Shown here piece after piece: positions 25,259 through 34,664 of a stretch of 64,000 nt of DNA (position 1 is its first letter; every line of letters starts with the position of its first letter). The notes under the pieces are model-generated. The model was not told where the DNA came from and did not search any database. It saw nothing but the letters and a program-made list of their open reading frames with translations. The position numbers and the translations under genes are program-made. Source of the DNA: Falsiruegeria litorea R37 (GTDB lineage Bacteria > Pseudomonadota > Alphaproteobacteria > Rhodobacterales > Rhodobacteraceae); assembly GCF_900172225.1 (NCBI RefSeq), contig NZ_FWFO01000002.1, positions 1 through 64,000 on the forward strand, read 5' to 3'.

Positions 25259-26164
25259 TCAAAGCTTGTTCTTGGGGGGCTGGCTCAGTTGATGCACCAG
25301 AAAATCGATGAAAGCGCGTACTTTCGGCTGCGTGAAGCGGCCTGGAGGATAGACTGCGTAAACTGGCTGCATCTGCTCCGGGAGCGAGGGCATGGCGTCC
25401 CGCAACAAGTCGAATTCGACCGCTTCGCGAAACAGGAATTCAGGGAGATAGGCGATCCCAAGACCTGCGACCGCGGCGTTGAGAAGCGATTGCCCGTCAT
25501 TGACACTCAGCCCACCAGTCGCAGCGACTTGGCGCACGGCACCGGTGGTATCTGTCAGCCGCCAGATGTTGGCACCCGGTCGGGTCGATGCACTAAGGAG
25601 CTTGTGGGCCTCAAGGTCCACAGGCTTCTCGGGTGTGCCGTGAAGGCTCAAGTATTCAGGGCTGGCGACAAGGCGCATTGGAAATTCCAGCAATTTCCGT
25701 GCGCGCAGGCTGCTGTCCCGCAACTCGCCAACTCTAATGGCAAGGTCGAACCCTTCAGCGATCAGGTCCATGGTCTGATCACTAAGCTCAAGGTTCACGG
25801 TGATGTCCGGATATTCTGCAAGAAAGTCGCTGAGCAGAGGGGACAGTTCGTGAATGCCAAAATCGCTGGCGGCGGAGACTTGCAACAGGCCTGACGGTTG
25901 GGCGTGCAATGCCACAACCAGCGCGTCGGCTTCGCCCGCATCATTCAGGATGCGGCTGGCACGGTCGTAATAGGCCAAGCCGATCTCGGTCGGGTTGACG
26001 CGGCGTGTCGTGCGGCTGAGCAAACGAGCTCCAAGACGGGATTCGAGCGCTGAGATGTGTTTTGACACCGCAGACTTGGAAATCCCCATCTTGCGCGCCG
26101 CATCGGTAAAGCCCCCTTCTTCGACGACGGTGGCAAATGCTTCCATTTCAGTCAGGCGGCTCAT
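25259..26164 (-). CDS. LysR-family transcriptional regulator
   Basis: A 301-residue LysR protein. The DNA-binding part reads MEAFATVVEEGGFTDAARKMGISKSAVSKHISALESRLGARLLSRTTRRVNPTEIG. The effector domain includes GLLQVSAASDFGIHELSPLLSDFLAEYPDITV and LDLAIRVGELRDSSLRARKL, features of the CrgA/DmlR-like subgroup. It reads toward the EthD-like gene and is divergent from the AraC gene across 283 bases. Targets are unknown. Confidence 0.9.
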   Translation of the reverse strand: MSRLTEMEAFATVVEEGGFTDAARKMGISKSAVSKHISALESRLGARLLSRTTRRVNPTEIGLAYYDRASRILNDAGEADALVVALHAQPSGLLQVSAASDFGIHELSPLLSDFLAEYPDITVNLELSDQTMDLIAEGFDLAIRVGELRDSSLRARKLLEFPMRLVASPEYLSLHGTPEKPVDLEAHKLLSASTRPGANIWRLTDTTGAVRQVAATGGLSVNDGQSLLNAAVAGLGIAYLPEFLFREAVEFDLLRDAMPSLPEQMQPVYAVYPPGRFTQPKVRAFIDFLVHQLSQPPKNKL

Positions 26165-26447
26165 TCAGACCCTCCAAAAATCCCGATTGTGCCGGCAACA
26201 CCCAGGCAGCCCTGTTTTGGGCGCTGGATGTTGGCCTGCATTCTAATGTCATGGGACATTTGAGCATTGGGTACGAGCTGCGCTTAAGGATATTGGACAA
26301 TTCATTCGGCGAGCCGGTCATTTTGCTGGGGATTTTTGGTCAGCAGGTGCTATGTTCTTAGAAACTCGGTTGAAACAACAAGGGTCTAGGCAGAATTGTT
26401 GCAGTCAGTTTGGCGTGAATTCATGCGGGCAAAGGGGGGAGCCTGAC

Positions 26448-27458
26448 ATGGTACAGCCAACCCCCATGCATGGTGCGGTCTTTGTGCAAACCTTGGCGCG
26501 GGACTTGCTGGCCCAAGGCTTCAGTGAACGGCAGGTGTTCAACGGAACCGGTATTGCGCCGGAAATGCTGGATCAGGAAAAGCCCTTTTTGCCTTTCGAT
26601 CAGATCGCGGGTTTTTTTGAGCATGCCAGTGAGTTGACCGGCGATGATGTTCTGGGCTTCGTACGTGGCGCCAAACGTGAAATGCGTCGGACAGGGCTGA
26701 TTTGTTACGTGGGCATGTCCTCGCCCACGGTAAAGGATTTCATCCGCAACGTGACCCGATATCGCCGGGTGTTCAGTGACGCGGTGGAGATCGACATCGA
26801 TAGGTTGGACAGTGATGGCGTGTTGCGCTGGTACTTTGCTGTGCCGACCCACGTGAAGCGGCGTCATTATGTGGAGTTCGGAGCGTCGGGCCTGTTGTTC
26901 GCCATGCGGCAAGCTACCAACCGCGATTTCTGCCCGGAACTTGTAACCTTTCACCACGCACGCAAATCGAATGTAGACGTGTTCGAACGGTTTTTTGGAT
27001 GCCCGGTCAAATTTGGCGAAAACGCCAACGAATACCACTTCAAACAGACCGACCTGGATTTGCCGCTGATGACGGCCGACAATGAGCTTTACAAGGTTTT
27101 GGTCGATTTGTGTGACCGCGTACTGAAAGACAAATCACGGAACCTGCCGCCCATTGTGGTCGAGGTGGAACGCGCTATCGCGGATCGGTTGTCATCCGGA
27201 GAGGTTGGACAGGAAACGGTGGCCCGCACTTTGGGGATGAGCGCGCGCACCTTGTCGCGGCGCCTCGCCGAGCAAAACACCACGTTCTTCAAAACGCTCG
27301 AGGATCTTCGCACGGCGTTGGCGATTAATTACCTCAAGGATAGCGATCTGTCGCTGGCCGAGATCTCTTTCCTGCTCGGGTACTCAGGCCTCAGCAGCTT
27401 TAACGATGCGTTCAAGCGATGGACCGGGAATACGCCGGGACAATATCGGACGGCCTAA
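26448..27458 (+). CDS. AraC-family transcriptional regulator (OruR-like)
   Basis: A 336-residue protein. The ATG at 26448 is chosen because GGGGGAG lies just upstream; an earlier in-frame ATG adds 32 unlikely residues. The N-terminal two thirds resemble the arabinose-operon-regulator-like domain of OruR-type proteins (LLAQGFSERQVFNGTGI; GLICYVGMSSPTVKDFI). The C-terminus has the AraC double helix-turn-helix: VARTLGMSARTLSRRLAEQNTTF and LSLAEISFLLGYSGLSSFNDAFKRWTGNTPGQYR. It reads toward the polysaccharide locus, with a 493-base gap, and could regulate it. Confidence 0.88.
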   Translation: MVQPTPMHGAVFVQTLARDLLAQGFSERQVFNGTGIAPEMLDQEKPFLPFDQIAGFFEHASELTGDDVLGFVRGAKREMRRTGLICYVGMSSPTVKDFIRNVTRYRRVFSDAVEIDIDRLDSDGVLRWYFAVPTHVKRRHYVEFGASGLLFAMRQATNRDFCPELVTFHHARKSNVDVFERFFGCPVKFGENANEYHFKQTDLDLPLMTADNELYKVLVDLCDRVLKDKSRNLPPIVVEVERAIADRLSSGEVGQETVARTLGMSARTLSRRLAEQNTTFFKTLEDLRTALAINYLKDSDLSLAEISFLLGYSGLSSFNDAFKRWTGNTPGQYRTA

Positions 27459-27951
27459 TCGGTCAGGTTGATGAGGTGTTGCGCCTTTGGCAGGACGCCG
27501 AGGCGCGGCGGTCAGAAACAAGGCATGCGCCATGTTTGCGCCACATTTGGTGGAATTCCCCTTTCTTGGGGTTGGAAGGCAGGGCAATTTGATTCTGGCC
27601 TTGGAACTATTGCTGCTCCGTGAACAATCGGGGTGGTTTTGGGGGGACTGGTTCCCGGCAAAATGAAGAAATCCCGCTTTTTCGTTGTGTTAGAGGTGGA
27701 AACAATCTGTTTACGCGGATTTTCTGAAAATTGAATCGGCGGGTGATACCTTCAATCGTGGCAGAACAAAGGCATAAATTGGCCGTGTTCTGGTCGTGAA
27801 GACAGTCGCGATGGGTGCGGGCGCGGCTTATATGAAACAATAACCCGCTCGGAGCAGCTGCTACGTTTCGGGCCAGAGTGAGAGTGTAGTTACGGCGTCG
27901 GTCGTTGGTGGTGTAGCCAGCGTTTTTTTTGACGCATACATGGGGGAAACG
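27459..27951. other. 493-bp intergenic region upstream of the exopolysaccharide genes
   Basis: This lies between the AraC gene and the initiating sugar transferase gene. It is unusually long for this window and should contain the promoter and leader of the polysaccharide operon. Several A/T-rich patches occur at about 27690-27780, and a T-rich tract (GCGTTTTTTTTGACG) is found just before the start. I see no convincing coding frame, hairpin terminator or RNA motif. Confidence 0.45.
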
Positions 27952-28710
27952 ATGAAGGATTATGTCCAAGAAGCGGCCTTGGAAGCGTCTAGGCGGATAA
28001 CGGTGACGCCGGGGGGGCGATCCGGGTCTGTTGTGACTGTTGCTGCGATTCCTGCAAATGTGAACGCGGGTATGGGCGCATTTGTCGAAGGCTTGGGGCA
28101 ATCGACCTATGCCCAATTTGGCAAACGTGTTCTCGACATCAGCCTGATTGTCCTGACAGCGCCAATTTGGATGCTGGTCATTGGAATTTGCGCCATCGCG
28201 CTCATGATGGAAGGCGGCAATCCGTTCTATAGGCAGTCTCGCTTGGGGCGTGGGGGACGCACCTTTCAGATTCTGAAACTGCGGACCATGGTGATGGATG
28301 CGGACGCGCAGTTCGAGCGTTTGATGCAAACTGATCCGGAATTGCGGCACGAGTGGGAAACCACCCAAAAGCTGAAAAATGACCCTCGGATCACGCGCGT
28401 TGGCGGGTTTCTGCGGAAGACATCTCTGGATGAACTGCCGCAGCTTTGGAACGTGTTTATCGGAGACATGAGCTTGGTCGGCCCCCGTCCGATGTTGCCA
28501 GAGCAGCTGCCGCTATATGGTCCCAGTGGCTCATACTTTTCGTTGCGTCCGGGCATTACCGGGTTGTGGCAGGTGTCGGCCCGTAACGAGGAAGTCTTCA
28601 GCTTCCGCTCTCGCGTGGATGCAACCTATGCCCGCTCGGTGAGCTTCTGGCAGGATGTGGTTTTGCTGTTCAAGACGATCGGTGTTGTGGCAAGGCGAAC
28701 CGGTTACTGA
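27952..28710 (+). CDS. Initiating undecaprenyl-phosphate sugar transferase (ExoY type)
   Basis: A 252-residue member of the bacterial sugar transferase family. The ATG at 27952 has GGGGGA 4 bases upstream. After a variable N-terminus comes KRVLDISLIVLTAPIWMLVIGI, the single membrane segment. The cytoplasmic catalytic part follows with RQSRLGRGGRTFQILKLRTM, TSLDELPQLWNVFIGDMSLVGPRPM and RPGITGLWQVSARN. It transfers the first sugar-1-phosphate to undecaprenyl phosphate and so starts the polysaccharide repeat unit. It is the first gene of a three-gene plus-strand run with the BY-kinase-like and Wzz-like genes. Confidence 0.92.
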   Translation: MKDYVQEAALEASRRITVTPGGRSGSVVTVAAIPANVNAGMGAFVEGLGQSTYAQFGKRVLDISLIVLTAPIWMLVIGICAIALMMEGGNPFYRQSRLGRGGRTFQILKLRTMVMDADAQFERLMQTDPELRHEWETTQKLKNDPRITRVGGFLRKTSLDELPQLWNVFIGDMSLVGPRPMLPEQLPLYGPSGSYFSLRPGITGLWQVSARNEEVFSFRSRVDATYARSVSFWQDVVLLFKTIGVVARRTGY

Positions 28711-28766
28711 CCGCCGCTTGCGCGTGAAATCGAATGTTCGGGAAAAAGTGGTTTGGGAGCAGCGAC

Positions 28767-29693
28767 ATGAGTTACTATGATAACAAGATGATGTCGGAAG
28801 TTGAAAGCGGCCGGAACCCATCCCCTTTGGACGATACGTCCGGCGGGGCAGAGGATACCTATCGGCCATTCCGCCGCAAGGCTGCCCTGCGCGACGAACC
28901 CGTTTTTGCGCAACGCCAACAGCCTGTCGCGCCCCATATCCTGACCGAAGAGGTGCGGGTTGAAACCCTTCCTGCCGTTCTTCCAAACACTTGGGAACAG
29001 TTGCAGATTGTTTCTTTTGGTATGCGCGATCATATTCGGTCGCGGGCGCCATTGGTGAACTTTTTCCGTGAAACACCCACGGCCCGAGCTTTTGACATTC
29101 TGCGCACCCGCTTGTTGCAGACCCTCAAGCACGAGGGGTGGCGGCGTGTGGCGATCGTTGCGCCGACATCGGGATGTGGTGCGACTTTTACTGCGGTCAA
29201 CTTGGCGCTGAGTTTGGCACGCGTGCCGGACAGTCGCACTGTGTTGATGGACATGAACATGCGCGACCCAGGCGTAAAATCCACGTTGGACATCGCTGCC
29301 CCAGGGCGGCAACAAGATTTCCTGGACGGGCAGATTGCAATGAAGGACCATCTAGTGCGTTGCAGCGATACGTTGGCCGTTGGACTGGCCGATGAGGCAA
29401 GCTCAAACGCGTCGGAATTGTTGCAATCGCAAGCCTGCAGCGAAGCGTTGGACGCGATGATCGAGGACACGCAGCCGGATGTTGTCCTGTATGATCTTCC
29501 ACCGGTTCTGGCGCATGACGATCTGACTGCCTTTATGAACCAGATAGATGGCGTTTTGCTGGTCTCGGATGGTGAGCAGACCACCTCGGATCAGATCAAG
29601 GCCTGCGAGAAAATCATTGGAGGTCACGTGCCGTTGCTGGGGGTGATTTTGAACCGTGGTCGCGGGTCCCGCCTTGAAGCTTACGCCTCCTGA
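28767..29693 (+). CDS. CpsD/BY-kinase-like protein with degenerate Walker A
   Basis: A 308-residue P-loop-like protein of the polysaccharide co-polymerase kinase family. The start at 28767 has GGGAG 7 bases upstream; an earlier ATG at 28734 lacks a ribosome site. A Walker A-prime motif (VLMDMNMRDPG) and a Walker B strand (DVVLYDLPPVLAHDD) are present. The P-loop reads APTSGCGATFTA, so alanine stands where the nucleotide-binding lysine should be. There is also no C-terminal tyrosine cluster. It is unlikely to be an active tyrosine kinase and may regulate export by binding the Wzz-like protein encoded next. Confidence 0.82.
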   Translation: MSYYDNKMMSEVESGRNPSPLDDTSGGAEDTYRPFRRKAALRDEPVFAQRQQPVAPHILTEEVRVETLPAVLPNTWEQLQIVSFGMRDHIRSRAPLVNFFRETPTARAFDILRTRLLQTLKHEGWRRVAIVAPTSGCGATFTAVNLALSLARVPDSRTVLMDMNMRDPGVKSTLDIAAPGRQQDFLDGQIAMKDHLVRCSDTLAVGLADEASSNASELLQSQACSEALDAMIEDTQPDVVLYDLPPVLAHDDLTAFMNQIDGVLLVSDGEQTTSDQIKACEKIIGGHVPLLGVILNRGRGSRLEAYAS

Positions 29694-29818
29694 CACCAGC
29701 TTGGACTTGCTGATGCCATAGTTTCGCCTGTTTGCTATGGTTTATTGCGTGCGTCGACCCGATATTTGGGTGGCAGAGCAGCAAGAGAACAAAGCAGTTT
29801 GCAGGTTGGACAAGGCAC

Positions 29819-31099
29819 ATGGGGCCGATCTTTTCGCTAGATGATCTGATGGACATGTTCCGTCGCCGGGCACGAATGATCGTGGCCGTGATTGTGCTTG
29901 GGTGTGTGGCTTCCGTGTTGTTGGCACTCAGCCAGACGCACGAGTACGAATCCGCCGAAGTCATCCAGATCGCACAGCCAGTGATTGCCGATGATCTCGC
30001 GCGCACCACGGTCGAAGGTTCGTCGGCTCGGCGCTTGCAGTTGATCCAGCAGCGCCTGATGACCCGGGGTATCGTTCTGGAAATCATCGACAAGTTTGGC
30101 CTGTATCAGGACTTGCCCGACCTAAAAGACAGCGCCCGCATTGACCGGTTGCGCCGCTCGGTCCGGATCGAAGGGATCGCGGCCGCGCGCGAAGGATACG
30201 CCGACGATGGTACAATCTCGGTGCTGACCATCACGGCGCGAATGGAAACGCCCGAGCTGGCACAGTCTGTGGCGCATGAGTTTGGGCAGCGCACCATCGA
30301 GCTGAGCAATCAAAACCGCATCGAACAGGCCAGCAAGACGCTTGCATTCTTCGATGCGCAAGAGCAGGCGATTTCAGAAGAGATCGCCGCGCTGGAAAAT
30401 GAAATCACCGAGTATCGCAACACCCACGACCTGTCGCTGCCCGGCAGTCTGGAGTTTCGTCGCGAAGAGGTGTCGACCATCAACGAGGGCCTATTGGATA
30501 TCGCTCGCGACCGGATCGAAGTCGAGCGCGCGATGGAATTGGCCGACAAAAGCCAGCGACCTGCTACGGCGGAGCGTCTGCGAGCGGACTATCTGGAACA
30601 GCTCGCTACGCTGGACGCGCAACAACAGTTGTTGATGAACCGCAAGCAGGAACTTGAAGCGTTGATCGAAACCTCGCCTGAAGTGCAGCGCGAGATCGGC
30701 GCTTATGAGCGCCAGCTCGAGCAGTTGCGGGACGAACTGTCGAACATCGCGACGCGTCGCACTGACGCTGAATTGGGGTTCCGGCTGGAGGATCAGCGCC
30801 AGGCCGAGCGTCTGACAGTCATCGAAGAGGCCGCGCTGCCGGATTACCCTGTGACGGAAAGCCGGACCAAAAAGGCCATTTTGGGCGGAGCTGCGAGTGT
30901 CTTTCTGGCCTTTGCGCTGGCCTATCTGCTTGAGATGCGGAACCCGGTTTTGCGGTCGGCAGCGCAGATGGAGCGCGAGTTGGGACTGGCCCCTGTTGTC
31001 ACCGTGCCGTTTTTGGACACGCGCGAACCACGCAGATCCATTTGGTCGCGTATCGGGTCTATGTTCTCAGGTAAAAAGGCCGGTGGCGGTACAGCTTGA
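29819..31099 (+). CDS. Wzz/GumC-like polysaccharide chain-length protein
   Basis: A 426-residue inner-membrane protein; the ATG at 29819 gives the expected start MGPIFSLDDLMDMFRRRARMIV and has AAGG upstream. One membrane segment lies near residues 20-42 and the second near 355-375. Between them is a long periplasmic helical, coiled-coil region rich in Glu, Gln and Arg. The short cytoplasmic tail has no kinase domain, consistent with the separate P-loop protein encoded 125 bases upstream. It probably sets chain length or couples polymerisation to export. Confidence 0.88.
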   Translation: MGPIFSLDDLMDMFRRRARMIVAVIVLGCVASVLLALSQTHEYESAEVIQIAQPVIADDLARTTVEGSSARRLQLIQQRLMTRGIVLEIIDKFGLYQDLPDLKDSARIDRLRRSVRIEGIAAAREGYADDGTISVLTITARMETPELAQSVAHEFGQRTIELSNQNRIEQASKTLAFFDAQEQAISEEIAALENEITEYRNTHDLSLPGSLEFRREEVSTINEGLLDIARDRIEVERAMELADKSQRPATAERLRADYLEQLATLDAQQQLLMNRKQELEALIETSPEVQREIGAYERQLEQLRDELSNIATRRTDAELGFRLEDQRQAERLTVIEEAALPDYPVTESRTKKAILGGAASVFLAFALAYLLEMRNPVLRSAAQMERELGLAPVVTVPFLDTREPRRSIWSRIGSMFSGKKAGGGTA

Positions 31100-31102
31100 G
31101 CT

Positions 31103-32461
31103 TTACATCTGCGACAGGGCGCTGATCTGCTCCCAGTGGACCCGCAACAACCATGCAACGGCCAAGCTGGAAACTGTCACTGCAAAGATATCGTGCACAG
31201 GGTCCCAAACGCGGTGCTTTACGCTCAGCCAGACAAGGGCAGGGTAGGTGAAAATCATCGACACCCCCAACCCGGCGATGGCACCCAACATGCCGAAATT
31301 CAGCACACCAAAGATGATGCACAACGTTTGGGATGTGGCCTTAACCAGGCTCAGCAGGAAAAAAGACCGACTGTCCCCAGCGGTGAGGGCCGCAGCGTCA
31401 TAGGTCATTATGATCGCTTGCGGGATCAACGCGCAGGCAATCAGGGTGACGATGGGCCCCGACAGATGATAGCGATCATCGTAAAGCAGATCGACCAGCC
31501 CGGGACCAATGGCGGCCATCACAAGAAGCAGTCCCACAATTCCACAGGTCATGACGGCCCGTAGCATCCGCTGTTTGCGTCGACTGCCGGGATCTTCGTG
31601 CGCCGGGCGGTCGCGATAAACCGGGATCATGATCTTTTGGCTAACCGCATGGCCCAGCATCGACGGAAAGCTGCCTAGAAAAAAGCCAATGTTATATAGC
31701 CCCAAGGCTTCCAGCGTCAGGAAACGGCCCAAGATGGCCCGGTCACCCTGGCTGATCAGAAAGGCGAGGCCCGTGCTGAGGAAGATCCACTTGCCGAAAT
31801 GGGCGATCTCGATGGCGGCGGCTTTTTCCCAGCGGAAGCGATTGCGCGGGCCGGGCAGGCCATAGTGTGTGAGCAGCAGTTTTGCGACCGACTGCACCAC
31901 GCCGCCCAACACCAGGGCCAGAACAGACCCGGTCGCCATTGCAAACCAGACCATGAAGCCGATGCCGATGACTTGGCTTGCAAGGTCCAGCAAGGTCAAC
32001 CGGCCCACCAGCAGGTGTCGATGTGCGGTCTCGATCCGGGTCGGGTTGAACCCCGCCACCAACAAGGCCACGGCCGCGATCGGTAGGTATTGCTTCAGTT
32101 CGGGTTCGCCATAGAACGCGGCCACCGGACTGGCCAAGGCCCAGGCCAAGCCAAACAGAAAAACACCCCGGATCACCTGAATTGTCCAGGCCGTGTCCAG
32201 AAAGTCGGGGTCGTCTCCACGTTTGTTCTGCGCGATCGATGGCCCCAAGCCCACGTCCGAGAACAGGTTAAGGCCAACGGTCACAACACTGACCAATGCC
32301 ATCAGGCCAAAGGCTTCGGGGAACAGGATACGGGTCAGGACCAGGTTGGCCGCCAGCCGCAACGCCTGACTGCCGCCAAAACCGATGATCAGCCAAGAGG
32401 CACTGCGCAGCACGCGCGCCATCAGGCCGGATCCGGCAAAGGCTGATACCATCCTGTTCAT
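31103..32461 (-). CDS. Lipopolysaccharide/exopolysaccharide flippase (Wzx-like, MATE/MOP fold)
   Basis: A 452-residue membrane protein with about 12-14 hydrophobic segments; the start MNRMVSAFAGSGLMARVLRSASWL at 32461 is preferred. It carries the polysaccharide-transporter pattern LRLAANLVLTRILFPEAFGLMALVSVV and later FLISQGDRAILGRFLTLEALGLYNIGF, typical of the WzxC-like oligosaccharide flippases. It would move the lipid-linked repeat unit across the inner membrane. It converges with the chain-length gene and is divergent from the glycosyltransferase at 32580. Confidence 0.9.
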   Translation of the reverse strand: MNRMVSAFAGSGLMARVLRSASWLIIGFGGSQALRLAANLVLTRILFPEAFGLMALVSVVTVGLNLFSDVGLGPSIAQNKRGDDPDFLDTAWTIQVIRGVFLFGLAWALASPVAAFYGEPELKQYLPIAAVALLVAGFNPTRIETAHRHLLVGRLTLLDLASQVIGIGFMVWFAMATGSVLALVLGGVVQSVAKLLLTHYGLPGPRNRFRWEKAAAIEIAHFGKWIFLSTGLAFLISQGDRAILGRFLTLEALGLYNIGFFLGSFPSMLGHAVSQKIMIPVYRDRPAHEDPGSRRKQRMLRAVMTCGIVGLLLVMAAIGPGLVDLLYDDRYHLSGPIVTLIACALIPQAIIMTYDAAALTAGDSRSFFLLSLVKATSQTLCIIFGVLNFGMLGAIAGLGVSMIFTYPALVWLSVKHRVWDPVHDIFAVTVSSLAVAWLLRVHWEQISALSQM

Positions 32462-32579
32462 CTTGTCCGGCTGTCCCTCAAGACTTGGTTCTGTGGGGAT
32501 AGTGCCTGTAGGTATTGGGGTACACAACAAAAACCGTTTTGCTGGCCCGCTTTTCAGATTGCGGACAACAGGTTAGGAC

Positions 32580-33818
32580 TTGAACGACCCAGATCTCCGG
32601 TGCTGCCCTGTGAAAATTGCTTATGTCCTGAACACCTATCCGCAACCCTCGCACAGCTTCATCCGCCGCGAGGTGCAGGCGCTCGAGCGCCAAGGGTTCG
32701 ACATCACCCGCCTGGCCATGCGTCGAAGCGAGGCTGCGCTTGTGGACGCGCGCGATCAGGGGGAAGCAGCACAGACGACCTATGTGCTGGATCGCGGTGC
32801 ATTTGGCTTGTTTGGCGACACTCTCAGGCAAGCGATCCGGGCGCCGATCAAAACGGCCAAAGGGTTTTTCTTGGCCTGGCGCATGGGGCGGGCCTCGCAA
32901 ATCGGGGTTCTGCGGCATTTTATTTACTTGGCTGAGGCGGCCCATGTGGCGCGGCGATGCCGGGCGGACGAGATTGAGCACGTGCACGCGCATTTCGGTA
33001 CGAATGCGGCTGCGGTGGCGATGCTGTCCCACGTTTTGGGTGGCCCGCGGTATTCGTTCACGGTCCACGGTCCCGAGGAGTTTGACGCGCCCCACACCCT
33101 GTCCCTTGGCGACAAGCTGGATCATGCGTCCTTTGCCGTCGGTGTCAGCGCGTTTGGGCGAAGCCAACTGTGCCGGTGGGCAAGTTTTGCGGCTTGGGAC
33201 CGGTTGCACGTTGTTCATTGTGGGATCGAACCCGCTGCCTTTGAGCATTCGACCCCAGTGCCAGATGGGCCTTTGCGATTGGTCGCCATCGGGCGGTTCG
33301 TCGAACAGAAGGGGCAGATGGTTCTGATACGCGCGTTGGAGCACTTGAAGGAGGCGCACCCGGACACGCAACTGGCCTTGGTCGGTGATGGCGAAATGCG
33401 CAACGATCTGGAACATGCTGTGACGGATGCGGGTCTTGGCGACATGGTGCGTTTTACCGGTTGGTTGGATCAGGACGGTGTCCGGGCCGAAATTGAGCAA
33501 GCCCACGCGCTGGTGATGCCCAGCTTTGCCGAAGGCCTGCCCATGGTGATTATGGAAGCCATGGCCGCGGCACGTCCGGTGATTGCCACCTACATCGCCG
33601 GCACGCCCGAGCTGGTGGTCGAGGGGCAGACCGGGTGGCTGGTTCCAGCAGGCGATGATTTTGCATTTGCCAAGGCGATGGAAATGTTGGCAGCCGCACC
33701 AACCGAAGGGCTCGCGCGTATGGGGGAAACCGGCCGTGCGCGGGTATTGCAGCGCCACGATATCGACGATCAGGCCCGCAAGCTTGGTGATCTGTTTCGC
33801 GCGGCAGCAGACTGCTGA
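32580..33818 (+). CDS. Glycosyltransferase family 4
   Basis: A GT-B glycosyltransferase of 412 residues from a TTG at 32580, or 402 from the GTG at 32610, where the homologous part KIAYVLNTYPQPSHSFI begins; neither start has a strong ribosome site. The donor-binding half has VAIGRFVEQKGQMVLIRAL, LALVGDGEMRNDLE and the E-x7-E motif in PSFAEGLPMVIMEAMA. It lacks membrane segments. It likely adds a sugar to the lipid-linked repeat unit. It stands alone on the plus strand and converges with the glycosyltransferase ending at 33819. Confidence 0.88.
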   Translation: MNDPDLRCCPVKIAYVLNTYPQPSHSFIRREVQALERQGFDITRLAMRRSEAALVDARDQGEAAQTTYVLDRGAFGLFGDTLRQAIRAPIKTAKGFFLAWRMGRASQIGVLRHFIYLAEAAHVARRCRADEIEHVHAHFGTNAAAVAMLSHVLGGPRYSFTVHGPEEFDAPHTLSLGDKLDHASFAVGVSAFGRSQLCRWASFAAWDRLHVVHCGIEPAAFEHSTPVPDGPLRLVAIGRFVEQKGQMVLIRALEHLKEAHPDTQLALVGDGEMRNDLEHAVTDAGLGDMVRFTGWLDQDGVRAEIEQAHALVMPSFAEGLPMVIMEAMAAARPVIATYIAGTPELVVEGQTGWLVPAGDDFAFAKAMEMLAAAPTEGLARMGETGRARVLQRHDIDDQARKLGDLFRAAADC

Positions 33819-34664
33819 TCAGCGCCCGCGCGCCCAATCTGAGGTGGATTTGTAAAGCGGAGACTTTACGGCCGAGGCGACAGTGGCGTAGACCAGAAAC
33901 CCTATCGGATGCCTCAGCGTGCGGCGTATCAGACCGCTCAACCCGATCTCTGCCTTGTCGTCGTTGGTGGTTAGGGCGGGAAACAATTCGGCAATCTGTG
34001 CAACCCCGTCATTCTGGCGTCTGCGCACCCTGACGAGACTTCGAAACCCTTCGACCAAGGGCCAATGGTATTCAGCCGTGACCCGAACCCTTTCAGCAGA
34101 GGTAAAGTTCAGCCGGGCAAACGTGTCGTCCGAGATGATCTGCGGCCAGTCTCCCCACCGGTCACGTCCCGCACGATTCATGGCAAAAATCCCGAACCCC
34201 GGGCAGCCATCGGTCACAAACGGGAGCGTCACCCAAAAGCGGCCATAGGTTCGGGTGATCCAACTTTGCGCTGGTGACACATGCGGTGAACCACTGCCAT
34301 AGGCGGCATCATCGCCAGACAACTGCTCGATCAATTGTGGCAACAGAGCCGAAGACACCGTCACATCTGCATCCAGATAAACCAGCACTTGGCCGGTCGC
34401 AGCAGCATCACCCGCGTTGAGCGCGCCAGGTTTGCTGCCTTGGTCCAAGTCGACAACCTGCCACCCCCATCCGCGCGCCTCAGCGGCGGTGGCATGCGAA
34501 ATGGCGCGATCAGCCGTGTTGTCCGTGCAGCCATTGGCGACCACGATTACTTGAGCCTGCCACCCCTCTGGCAGGGCATCGCTGTTCAGCAAAGCCCGCG
34601 CGCAGGCGTCGATGTAGTCCGCCTCGTTATGTGCGGGCAGGATGATGCTGACGGTTTTGATCAT
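33819..34664 (-). CDS. Glycosyltransferase family 2
   Basis: A 281-residue GT-A enzyme. The ATG at 34664 overlaps the upstream stop as ATGA and gives the standard start MIKTVSIILPAHNEADYI. Further motifs are VIVVANGCTDNTAD, KPGALNAGDAAATG and the metal-binding VYLDADVTVS. Near residue 140 it carries CPGFGIFAMNRAG. It is the last gene of the long minus-strand run that starts with the PKS, so at least one sugar transfer is coupled to the NRPS-PKS operon. Confidence 0.88.
   Translation of the reverse strand: MIKTVSIILPAHNEADYIDACARALLNSDALPEGWQAQVIVVANGCTDNTADRAISHATAAEARGWGWQVVDLDQGSKPGALNAGDAAATGQVLVYLDADVTVSSALLPQLIEQLSGDDAAYGSGSPHVSPAQSWITRTYGRFWVTLPFVTDGCPGFGIFAMNRAGRDRWGDWPQIISDDTFARLNFTSAERVRVTAEYHWPLVEGFRSLVRVRRRQNDGVAQIAELFPALTTNDDKAEIGLSGLIRRTLRHPIGFLVYATVASAVKSPLYKSTSDWARGR

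Noticed and set aside
27459-27951. A riboswitch or small RNA in the long leader before the polysaccharide genes
   Set aside because: No conserved stem pattern or terminator was recognised by eye; only the length and AT-rich patches stand out.
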